From assembly GCA_037039685.1 (NCBI GenBank), contig JAWNGF010000003.1:3508571-3572570 (forward strand): DNA of 64,000 nucleotides, in the 5' to 3' direction. This DNA is from Ceratobasidium sp. AG-K. Taxonomy: Eukaryota; Basidiomycota; Agaricomycetes; Cantharellales; Ceratobasidiaceae. The translations under genes and the position numbers were made by a program. The stretch's first letter is position 1, and each line of letters starts with the position of its first letter. Shown piece after piece: positions 54,561 through 63,686 of the stretch. A model generated the notes under the pieces. That model had not been told where the DNA came from. It worked only from the letters and a program-made list of their open reading frames with translations, and made no database searches.

Positions 54561-57239
54561 TCTAATCTCCGGGGGAACCTGATCGCGCCAAAGGGGTTCT
54601 ACCCATTAGAGGAGAGGAGGGGTTCAATTCAATATATAGCGCGGTTTGGACCCGTAAGTATGGTAGTTGGGTACCTAGGTAATAGAAGTGCCAAAGGTGT
54701 GGCGGTATCTGGAATCGACTCTCCCACCCCGTGTAATATGACCAGTGGGGGCTTACAAAGATCTCCGACGCCGAGGGGACAGGTCCTCGAAAACTGGATA
54801 AAATTCGAACGTTTCAGCTGTCGTATTAGCCTTGTTTCCTGAGACAAACTGTGGAGAAACTTACCTAGAATGCAGGTGTGGGACCTCGTCCAACCGCATT
54901 CGACGCGTACAAACTTACTTCCCCCCAGCAAGTCGCGAAGCACAGATTAGGATAACCTAGTTCGGGCGGAATAGCGGAATGGCAGCCAGAGTATAGTGCG
55001 GTTGAACTGCGGGTTCCAAATTTACATTATGATCAAGCAGCGAGGCCGGTATCCGACCTATATATGCACCCATCAATCTTGCATCTCTTAGACTAGCAAT
55101 GAGTTTGATCTGGGGCGAAATCCCCACGGTAAGCGCTTGTCATCCCAAGTGACTTTTCCCGATTCTCACTCCTGCAACGAATGGTACGTCATTGGGATGG
55201 AAATAAAGCGGCCTCAATCGAGCACGGTTTTTGTAAATTTTATGGTTATGATAGCGACTTGGAGCGTGTCTCAGCATAGTCAATTGCATGCGTCAACTGT
55301 AGACGCTGCTCAAAGAGTAAACTACCGTATCCCAAACATGGCACCTGTGGAGCTGATTACATACGGCTTACATGATCGCACCCACCAGTTGCGATCGTCA
55401 TCGGCGCTTTGCACGAGGCCTCCTGCTTTCCTTGCTCAGTTCAATTGTGATATCATTTGGCACTAGAGAACTACGGATCGTTTCGCCGAGTCGGTCACTC
55501 TTGGTTTGTCGATGAGTTCGACTCCGTTCCGCTCCTTGGTGGTCAATCGCAATGGTGGTAAGTCTTCCCATTTGCGCTGACGGCACTGTGCAGCTAATCG
55601 ACTAGATGAATCTCATCCAGCTTGGTGAAATATTCTATATTCTATACCCACTCGTCATCCGCAGACATCCTTGTCCACCACACTCCCATGGCCACAATCG
55701 CAACTAAAACATCTACTACGCGACGAAGGGCCACATTTCGCACCTCACCGTCAACAGATACCTACCCAACCACAATATCATTGGATCGCTCACTCGGTCT
55801 GGTTATTCGAGCAACCTCCAAGTGAATCCAAGCTGGGCTGGAGCAGTCACGGCTGACGACTGGGCTGCTCAATTTCTTGGCCGGCTCAACTACAGTAGGA
55901 AAACACCGACTGGTTCGCGAGTCAGTTACTTGAGCGCCGCGGGACTCGCTGACGAATCCGGGCGGACAACAAGAACCCCGCGCTCCCGCACCAACGGAAA
56001 CCACGGCCTCAATGGTCGGAACCGCACTCGTCCCACTAGGGGGAAAGCACTTTGCCGTTGATAGCCCATGTGGCGCCTTGGGTTTGCATCCTGATCCATA
56101 ATATTCGGAAGGTAAGCCTTGAACTCGTCCATGACCACTGCTGACTTGCCCATGTGCAACGTGAATTCCTAGCGCCCCAATCGCTCACACGATATTGCGA
56201 GTTGCTCTCGTACCCGACTGGCCTCAATTGCACCCATACATCACCTTACAATTTCGGACACCTCTAATCCTCCATTTTACCCATCAATATCACCCTAAAG
56301 CCCAAGATGCGACCGGGCACGAGTTCACGTTTATCTCCGTCCAGCAACAGCGGGAGGCCGTTCCAGCCGGACAATGTCAAATCTGGAACATGCCAAGCCG
56401 GCAGAAATTCAAGGCCGCGGAGTCAGCATATGGAAGACCTTCTCCTTGACTCGGGGGTCGCAAGTTTTAGGGGAGCGCGGACACAAACATTCCCTCCAAC
56501 TTTAGCCTTGTGCCTAGTAGCTGATGCCACCATCGAGACTAGGCCAAAATTGACCACCGCACATGAATCGGCGGGCCTCGACTCGGTGTGTCTGTACTCA
56601 AGAACCCTCCCGCTCTGACTCCTGCTCTGATTCTTTGAGCGCCCTCGTCCGGTTTTTGTTCGTGTCCCGACCAAGGCTCCCTTCCCTACTTCAGCTCAGG
56701 ATTATATTCCCAATCCCCGATATACGAGGACTTATTTATCCAATCCAATAGGGATCCGGGATCCGATGGGCCATTTCTCCATGGACTCCGCAATGAAATG
56801 TAGGAGCTCCCCTCCAACTCGAGCAACCGTAGTCTGTGCTCACACACTCTACCTCATCCAGGACCCAATTGTCGCTGACAGAACCGCAATAGACAAACCT
56901 GGACCCTTGATCGTGTGAAGTCGGGTTGGCGCGACCAGGCGGCGAGCATACAGCACCCAAGTGACTCACACCTCTGGGGGTGGCTTCGATGATCAGACTC
57001 AGATCGACCGTTTTTTGGCGTCGCACGCAACGCCTTGTTCGCTCGCTTGGATCAACGCCCAATAGGTAAGTCCTCGATACAATCATGAATGCGGCTAATC
57101 GACTCATAGGCAGGCCGAAATATTCTCACCCCTCGTACTCGCCAGCAAGAACTCTCAGACTCCAGGCTCAAGATGAATGAAAATTTGAAAAGCGAAAGCC
57201 CAAAAGATCACGAAACCGCAGGCCTGCTTCTGACTCTCC
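54561..57239. other. Decayed intergenic DNA; no confident gene
   Basis: Numerous short frames on both strands lack domains, starts in good context or matched splice sites. GC-rich fragments around 55.8-56.6 kb look like remnants of coding DNA, but I cannot assign them. Confidence 0.35.
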
Positions 57240-57870
57240 CGCAGTCTGGGCAAAGCGTGCTCGTGAGTGCCCTACAAGTACGCCCCTGGACCTGGCCAAT
57301 CGACCAATTTTGCCTGCACTCACGAGGACACAAGGCCTCCGGACTTGGTCTTTGGTAGATCCCGATACATAGAAATACGATTGGTCGTCCAGGTACGCAA
57401 TCAACTCCAACACGATATTTGCTTCGGCCTACGCCGACGCCACGGCGATATCTCGAGCCTCCACTGCCTGACTCCTCTAAATTTCTTCGCTGCATCAAAT
57501 ATCCACAACCCTCGAGGTGGATTTTCCCCGAACCCAAGACCCCTGGTTATCCCAGCCTAGATCGGACTTGAACTTCGGCCTGCTCGCAAGATATAGTACC
57601 TTTACACGACAGTATGCTGGACCGATGCCCAAACCGGACACAATTGATATCCTCCCACCTCCCATTTGACGTGATCCCTGGGTATCAGTCAATCCTGGGA
57701 AGAGTATAGGGCCTCACAGGGAGTTTCCGTGAAACCACAGGCGACGAATGCTCATCGATGGTTTGGGCACCAGGAATCTAGTCCTGTGAGGACTCGCATT
57801 CGAAAGCGCCTTTCGTTGTAATTGTGGCTGTGTTACTCATAGTTGGATTCGACAGGCAACAAGTTATTGT
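57240..57870 (+). repeat. Diverged direct repeat, copy 2
   Basis: Counterpart of 53300-54070. The best-preserved blocks include 'GAATGCTCATCGATGGTTTG' and 'AGTTTCCGTGAAACCACAGG'. It lies just 3' of gene G, whereas copy 1 lies about 4 kb further away. Confidence 0.6.
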
Positions 57871-58214
57871 GTACGCGGTATGGAGTGACCCGAAGCCCGA
57901 TATTTCTACAACAACGATAATGGCAGGGTCGACACGTTTAAAAATACTAAAATAGGAGACAAGCCCAGATAAGTTTTGTGATGATACAACAAATTATTAT
58001 CCACACCGTGTCCATGAAGGGTAATAAATTATCATAATCGATATAAAAGATTGAGCACATTAATATAACCTTATTTCACCAATCACCTGCCTTTCAATTT
58101 TATTGAGCGCATAGAAAGTTCTCAACGTAAATCGAGCCACACTGTGTGAGAAAACAACACCTGTGCTAGTACAATCCCTGGTTGAACCGCTCATTTAACC
58201 ACCCTTATATTACA

Positions 58215-58938
58215 TCAAACTCCAATGTGTATGAATGGTGCCCATCGCTCAATTGATGTATCCCCCACTATTGTGCGTAACTCAACCACGGCTTGGTGTA
58301 GCGCTCTTGCTGCGTCCGTATAATCCATCTTGCCATCCTTCGATAGCCACGCATATACCCTATCTGCTACTCTTGGACCATCTTCGTCGGCAATACTCCA
58401 CATCGTACCTATGATACTTGGGAACCCTGCCATTAACATTCCTGCGGCGAGGTGTACCGCTTCCTCTGGTATATCCTTATCCCCAGTGGCTGTTTGGCAA
58501 GCAGAGAGAAATGCCAGACCCTTGTTGGTGAATGAACGCCTAGTGATTGCCGCGAGCGTGAGATTGCCGTCGTGGAGGTGGAACGCGCTTTGAGTTGGAT
58601 CGGTCGTGTCTTGGCTCCCATGACATGCTAGGTGAACCCAGCTAAATTGGTCCATCGCATCCAACACCTGATCAACGGTTGCCTCGTTGTTCTCGAGCTG
58701 TAGATAGAAGCTTGTGGATGCATGTTTCTCAATAACTGCTAGCTCGTCTCTTATGCACGGCAAGTCGTCGAAACCTGCTGTATGTTCCTGTCCAACAGCC
58801 AGGATCCCACAATGAGTGCTGGGATCAACTGGTTGCTGTGCAAGTAAAGCACTTAGGGTTGGAGTATAAGACGACACGACTAGATCCAAGGCGTTATTTT
58901 TGGATCCATCATATGTTCCAGCGGCGTGAAGGGGGAGA
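58215..58938 (-). pseudogene. TPR-CHAT gene G, CHAT C-terminus only; disrupted by a Gypsy insertion
   Basis: The final CHAT exon is open from 'LPLHAAGTYDGSKNNALDLV' to its stop and keeps 'VHLACHGSQD' and 'FLSACQTATGDKD'. At 58939 the frame is cut by the 3' LTR of a minus-strand Gypsy element. The rest of the gene (TPR repeats, linker, start of CHAT) should lie beyond the element, outside the window. The 5 bp next to the LTR, GGAGA, should be repeated on the far side if the insertion is simple. No stop codons or frameshifts are visible in the remaining exon, so the insertion may be recent. Confidence 0.9.
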
Positions 58939-59395
58939 TGTCGTAAGCTTCTTCTTGGTGGCTATGAGACAAGCCGCGATGGAGAGTGGACGGCACTAAG
59001 ACCTAAGTGACCTCTTGAACCACAACACACTTAAGTGTCTGTAGGCTCTTGAGGGTAGGGGTGGTTCTAAGTGTCACTCAGAAGGGATGTTTGACAAGAC
59101 AAAACAAGCTGGGTTTACCAGGCTTGTTGGTCCTCTATATATATTCAAGAGGCGGTCGAGTCATACAGAACGCAGCCACAAGAGTCACAGCAGTCAACCA
59201 GTCAGGAGTGTCCATGTGAGTCATGCTGTATGAACAGACATGACTCGTACAAAGCACAGCCGCATTACACAGTGTAACACATAACCACAAGAAGGTGGCA
59301 ACGCGGCAGGGAAAAGACAAAATAAAGAACTAACACAAGAGACGAGAGAGGAAGAGACGCAGACGAGTCCGATGGCGAGAGCATGGCTCACGACA
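58939..59395 (-). repeat. 3' LTR of the Gypsy chromovirus, 457 bp
   Basis: Reverse complemented, it begins TGTCGTGAGC and ends GCTTACGACA, as does the solo LTR in gene C. A TATATATA box is conserved between them. Confidence 0.93.
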
Positions 59396-59410
59396 TTACT
59401 CCCCCTTTAA
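59396..59410 (-). promoter_or_regulatory. Polypurine tract of the Gypsy element
   Basis: Read on the minus strand, AAAGGGGGAGTAA lies immediately before the LTR. Confidence 0.85.
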
Positions 59411-59440
59411 GGTCCTTGAGGGGAACCCAAAAGGACCGAT

Positions 59441-60205
59441 CTACTGCACCCAGCAGTCCTTGTCAACCTTTTCTACCAGGGAGTCAACCTCGTCCTCCTC
59501 TCCCTCCGTGAGATCGATGGGGTTGAACACAGTGTTACCTGGTTCGTCGCAGTGCTCCTCCCACCTTTCCCAGGTTTTCTCGTCCGTCCAATCCGCCTTG
59601 GACCAGTCCAGGACCCTCTCCTGTTCCTCAACGTGGTCCTTATCCCATTGTCGTACATCCGGTTCGACCTCCTTCCATTCCGACAAGTCCGCCTCCTTCT
59701 CCTGCCACCAGAACGGCCTCCATTCGAATTTCTCCCTTTGGTAGCGTCCCCTTTCCATCCTCCAATCTGCCAAATCTGCCTCGAAGTTTTTGTCCCACGC
59801 ATCGGTCCATCGAGGCCTTAGAGTGGGAGGACGGCCTTCGTATCCTGGAACCCATTCGCTGCTGTAGGCCCCTTCTTGTCCCCATTCGACCACCCCGAGC
59901 TTGTGCATGGATAGCAGCACGGCTTCGGACACTTGGAAAGCTGCGCATCCTCGGCATACGTAGATGTCTTTTCGCTGGAGCTGCATGCGTGTTGGCCATT
60001 TTTTGCCAACCCATTCGAACTCTCCCAGGTCGGAGTGCAGGATGTCGTCAGAGGCGCGGAATTGGAGCCGCCCTGGGCTCTGCTGGGACCTTTTGAAGAC
60101 ATAAAGGGCTGCCCCCGAGTCAAGGATGCGGGCTGTATGGAAGGCTGGCCCGTCGAGAACGCGGACAAGGTTGTTGGTGATGGTTGCACGGGTAACGGCG
60201 GGCAT
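59441..60205 (-). CDS. Additional ORF between Pol and the 3' LTR of the Gypsy element, 254 aa
   Basis: It starts at the ATG at 60205 ('MPAVTRATITNNLVRVLDG') and is uninterrupted to its stop 45 bp from the LTR. The protein is acidic and unusually Trp-rich, especially in the second half ('WRPFWWQEKEADLSEWKEVE'), with one CxxC ('VCRGC'). No signal peptide, transmembrane segment or furin-like site is visible, so it occupies the envelope position without looking like an envelope. It overlaps the 3' end of the open Pol frame in a different frame. It may be an element-specific accessory protein, a captured host gene, or a chance frame. Its length and composition argue for coding. Confidence 0.6.
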   Translation of the reverse strand: MPAVTRATITNNLVRVLDGPAFHTARILDSGAALYVFKRSQQSPGRLQFRASDDILHSDLGEFEWVGKKWPTRMQLQRKDIYVCRGCAAFQVSEAVLLSMHKLGVVEWGQEGAYSSEWVPGYEGRPPTLRPRWTDAWDKNFEADLADWRMERGRYQREKFEWRPFWWQEKEADLSEWKEVEPDVRQWDKDHVEEQERVLDWSKADWTDEKTWERWEEHCDEPGNTVFNPIDLTEGEEDEVDSLVEKVDKDCWVQ

Positions 60206-63200
60206 AGTGTGCAGAAGAGGTTTAAGGCGTGGAGTGAGTAGAGAGAGTTTGAATATGAGCAAGTATTGCAAGTTGTGTTGTTGTCCCGTTCCGTCCTCCC
60301 TTTAATACTTCTCGTTTTGTAATTTGACGGTGTTGGGGCGTTTGGGAAATCCTTCAAGAACCTCCTCATTATTACTCCGAGGTGACCGAAATCTTCTGCC
60401 CGTTGTTCTGTGTCTTCTTTTTCATCATAACCCTTCCATCTAACCCTGTAGAATAACCCGTCCTTTGTTTCCTTCCAGTCCACGATTTTCTCCACTTCGT
60501 ATTCCTCCTCCCCTTCTTCTGTTGTGATCGGCGGTGGTCGGGGTTGGTTTCTGTGGAAGTTATCGTCCTTTTTGTATGGGCTAAGGAGATCGCTGTGGAA
60601 CACAGGGTGTATTCTCATGGTTTTTGGAAGCTCCAGTTCGTAGGCGTGGCTTGATATGATTTTCTTGATCTTGAAAGGACCGTATTTCTTGTTGTCAAGT
60701 TTCTTGTTGGGCCGGTTCGTTTTTATGTTTTGTCCATAAAGCCAGACGAGGTCGCCCTCTTTGTATTTTGGTTGGTGTTCCACTGGGTCCTTTCTTCTGT
60801 GCCATTCCATTGCTGCTTTTGCTTCGTCCCATACTTCCTGCCAGTTGTTCGCTTTTTCATTTGCTTCGGGAATTGAGGTTACTTCTCTCAAAACATTCCA
60901 CAGTGGTTCTTTGCCGTTGACAATTTCAAATGGGGTTTTTCCTGTGATCCCATGCCGTTGGTTGTTGTAGCAGAATTCCGCGATAGGAAGTAGTTCGGCC
61001 CAGTTGTCCTGTCTGTAGTTAACAAATGTCCGAAGCCATGCTTCTATCCATTGGTTTATTCGTTCCGTTATTCCGTCTGTTTGTGGGTGATATGCCGTGC
61101 TGAACGTTGGTGTTGTTCCGATTTTTTGGTAGAGGGCCTTCAGGAACTTGCTGTTGAAAGTTGTCCCTCTGTCTGAGACTGTGCTTTGTGGGAAGCCGTG
61201 TAATCTCCAAACGTTCTTCAGGAAAAGATCAGCAAGTTGATCCGCGGTTGTTGATTCTTTGCAGGCTATGAAGTGTGCCATCCGAGAGAACCGATCGACC
61301 ACCACTAGAATGCTATCATTGCCTTGTGATTTTGGGAGTTTCACAATGAAGTCGTATGCTATGTCCTCCCATGGACCGTTCGGGATTTCAAGTGCTTTCA
61401 GTGGTACTTGGCTTTTCGTTCCCTTTGCCCTTTGGCACTGCTCACAAGAGTCAACATATTTGTTTACTGTTGCTTTAAGTCCCGGCCAGTAGTATTTTCT
61501 TGAGATTAGTTCCAGCGTTCGGGCTTGACCTTGGTGCCCTGCCATTGTTGAATCGTGGTGTAATCTGAGGATTTTTAGCCTAGTATCCTTGTCCTCTGGT
61601 ACGTAGATTTTCCCATCTATCCAGAGAAGGTCTTCCTCGAAGCTGTAGTTCCTAATTCCTTGTTGCACTGATTTGGGTAGGGTCTCCTTTTCTTTGCACA
61701 ATTCTATGATCTTCCTGATGCTTTCGTCTTCGATTTGTGCTTCCCTAATGTCCGCAATGATGTCTGACTTGACTTCTCCGGCGAATCCTTTGAACTGTTC
61801 TTCCTTGATCATAATTTGCTCTGCTGTTGGTATTTCGCTGTGATCCGCTCTTCTGGACAGTAGGTCTGGCTTTGTTGACATGTTCCCTGGACGATAAACT
61901 ATTTCAAAGTTGTAGGAAGCCAGAATTTGATGCCATCGAGCGTGACGTCGGTTAAATGTAGTCGCTTTCTTCCAATATTGCAGGTTACGGTGATCGGTGT
62001 AGATTGTTATCGGTTCCCTTGTTCCCTCTAGATGTAATCGCCAGTGTTTTAGTGATTCCACAATTGCCATCAATTCCTTGTTGTGAACATCGTAGTTCAT
62101 TTGTGCAGCATTAAAGGATTTTGATAGGAAAGCAATGGGATGTAAGTAACCGTCGTCTTGTCTTTGAGAGAGTATCGATCCCATAGCAACGCCGCTTGCA
62201 TCGGTTTCCAATATGTAAGGTTTTGTTGGATCTGGGTGTCGCAGTAGTGGTTCTTTGCATATTTCCTTTTTCAGGTTATCGAAAGCCTCCTGTTGTTCCA
62301 CTTCCCACTTCCACTTCTGATCCTTCCTTGTTAGAATGGTCAAGGGTTTCGCCAGGCCGCTAAAGTTTGGTACAAATCGCCTGTAAAAGTTTGCAAATCC
62401 TAGGAAGGCTTGGACCTGTTTGACTGTTCTCGGCTCCCTCCATTCCTTGATTGCCTTGACCTTTTCTTCTTGCATTGATATTCCTTCCTCGCTGATATTT
62501 ATTCCTGTGTAGACAAGTTTCTTCACGAAGAATTCGCATTTTGGGAGTTTTGCAAAGAGGTTGTTGTCCAACAGGATTTTGAGTACCTTTCGAACATCCT
62601 CCACATGTTGGCCTCGGTCTTTGGAGAAAATTAATATGTCATCGATGTAAACGATGACACAGATGTCAATCAGGTCGTGGAAAATGTGATTCATATATTG
62701 TTGGAAAGTTGCCGGCGCATTTTTCAAACCGAAGGGCATGACAACATATTCGAATAGGCCTTCCTTGGTTTGGAATGCTGTTTTCCATTCGTCTCCTTCT
62801 TTAACTCGGATGTTGTTGAACCCCATACGCAAGTCTATTTTGGAAAAGATTTTTGCGTCCTTGATTTTGTCAAGGAGATCTTCCATTAGTGGCATAGGGA
62901 AGCAATCGTCCTTCGTTATTTTGTTGATTGGGCCGAAATGTTGAACCAACCTGAGTTCTGGAGGTTTTTCCGGATCCCTTGGGTCTTGTCCCTTTTTGAC
63001 AAAGAAAGTTGCTGCGGCTACAGGTGACTTGCTTGGTCGAATTTTGCCTGCCGCTAGCTCCTCATCTAGGTACTTTCTGAGGGCTAAGGATTCTGCTGGT
63101 GAAAGTGGAATTGGTCTAGCCGGTTTAGGAAGTTCTGCTCCTTCCACCAGATCGATGCAGCAGTCGTATGGTCGATGGTCCGGTATTCGTTTAAATTTCT

Positions 63201-63684
63201 CTTCGCTAAAGACTTCTGCATAATCTTTAAATTCTTTGGGTATGTCTTCGATTTCTGCGGCCTTTCCCAGGATGTTGTCTGGTCTCCAGGAAATTTCTTT
63301 TGATAGCCAATCGATTATTGGATTGGCTTCTTCTAGCCATTCTAACCCCAGAATCAAGTGTGTATCTCCAGTCGGCATGGCGAAGAAGTTTTGCTTGAAG
63401 ATTTTTCCATATAACTCAAATTCCAGATTTGCTTTGAATCGGATTCGATGTGATAGTTCCTTTCCCTGGATTCCAATTATTTTTTTAGGTGTTGGAAGCT
63501 CAATTAGGGCCACATTGTTTCTTCGTGCCCAAGTGATGTCAATGAAGTTCCTTGATGCTCCCGAGTCAATGAGAGTAGCAATGGGTTCCGTGATTCCAGT
63601 AATATTTGTGTAGACAATTGTTGATTCGCTGGTAGCTCTAAGGTACATTGTTTCCATTACTGGTTCGTTGGTCTCTCCACACAC
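59818..63684 (-). CDS. Gypsy chromovirus Pol polyprotein, 1288 codons open
   Basis: Residue numbers count from the GTG at 63684. The aspartic protease has DSG at 40-42. Reverse transcriptase has Asp 284 in 'KIDLRMGF' and 'YIDD' at 346-349. RNase H spans about 488-610. The integrase zinc region runs 'LHHDSTMAGHQGQ'...'CEQC' (about 708-750), with the catalytic core D778, D838 and E874. A chromodomain ('EYEVEKIVDWK'...'VRWKGY') covers about 1060-1115. There is no ATG: the frame overlaps the end of Gag in the -1 frame, so frameshifting or reinitiation is expected. The RT block usually written as (V)DYRxLN reads 'QHFGPIN', which may reduce activity. After the chromodomain the frame stays open for about 170 low-complexity codons, overlapping the extra ORF; whether that tail is translated is unknown. 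Confidence 0.93.
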   Translation of the reverse strand: MCGETNEPVMETMYLRATSESTIVYTNITGITEPIATLIDSGASRNFIDITWARRNNVALIELPTPKKIIGIQGKELSHRIRFKANLEFELYGKIFKQNFFAMPTGDTHLILGLEWLEEANPIIDWLSKEISWRPDNILGKAAEIEDIPKEFKDYAEVFSEEKFKRIPDHRPYDCCIDLVEGAELPKPARPIPLSPAESLALRKYLDEELAAGKIRPSKSPVAAATFFVKKGQDPRDPEKPPELRLVQHFGPINKITKDDCFPMPLMEDLLDKIKDAKIFSKIDLRMGFNNIRVKEGDEWKTAFQTKEGLFEYVVMPFGLKNAPATFQQYMNHIFHDLIDICVIVYIDDILIFSKDRGQHVEDVRKVLKILLDNNLFAKLPKCEFFVKKLVYTGINISEEGISMQEEKVKAIKEWREPRTVKQVQAFLGFANFYRRFVPNFSGLAKPLTILTRKDQKWKWEVEQQEAFDNLKKEICKEPLLRHPDPTKPYILETDASGVAMGSILSQRQDDGYLHPIAFLSKSFNAAQMNYDVHNKELMAIVESLKHWRLHLEGTREPITIYTDHRNLQYWKKATTFNRRHARWHQILASYNFEIVYRPGNMSTKPDLLSRRADHSEIPTAEQIMIKEEQFKGFAGEVKSDIIADIREAQIEDESIRKIIELCKEKETLPKSVQQGIRNYSFEEDLLWIDGKIYVPEDKDTRLKILRLHHDSTMAGHQGQARTLELISRKYYWPGLKATVNKYVDSCEQCQRAKGTKSQVPLKALEIPNGPWEDIAYDFIVKLPKSQGNDSILVVVDRFSRMAHFIACKESTTADQLADLFLKNVWRLHGFPQSTVSDRGTTFNSKFLKALYQKIGTTPTFSTAYHPQTDGITERINQWIEAWLRTFVNYRQDNWAELLPIAEFCYNNQRHGITGKTPFEIVNGKEPLWNVLREVTSIPEANEKANNWQEVWDEAKAAMEWHRRKDPVEHQPKYKEGDLVWLYGQNIKTNRPNKKLDNKKYGPFKIKKIISSHAYELELPKTMRIHPVFHSDLLSPYKKDDNFHRNQPRPPPITTEEGEEEYEVEKIVDWKETKDGLFYRVRWKGYDEKEDTEQRAEDFGHLGVIMRRFLKDFPNAPTPSNYKTRSIKGRTERDNNTTCNTCSYSNSLYSLHALNLFCTLCPPLPVQPSPTTLSAFSTGQPSIQPASLTRGQPFMSSKGPSRAQGGSNSAPLTTSCTPTWESSNGLAKNGQHACSSSEKTSTYAEDAQLSKCPKPCCYPCTSSGWSNGDKKGPTAANGFQDTKAVLPL

Positions 63685-63686
63685 GG

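Noticed and set aside
59441..60205. Envelope gene in the Gypsy element
   Set aside because: No signal peptide, transmembrane segment or cleavage site. Position alone is not enough.
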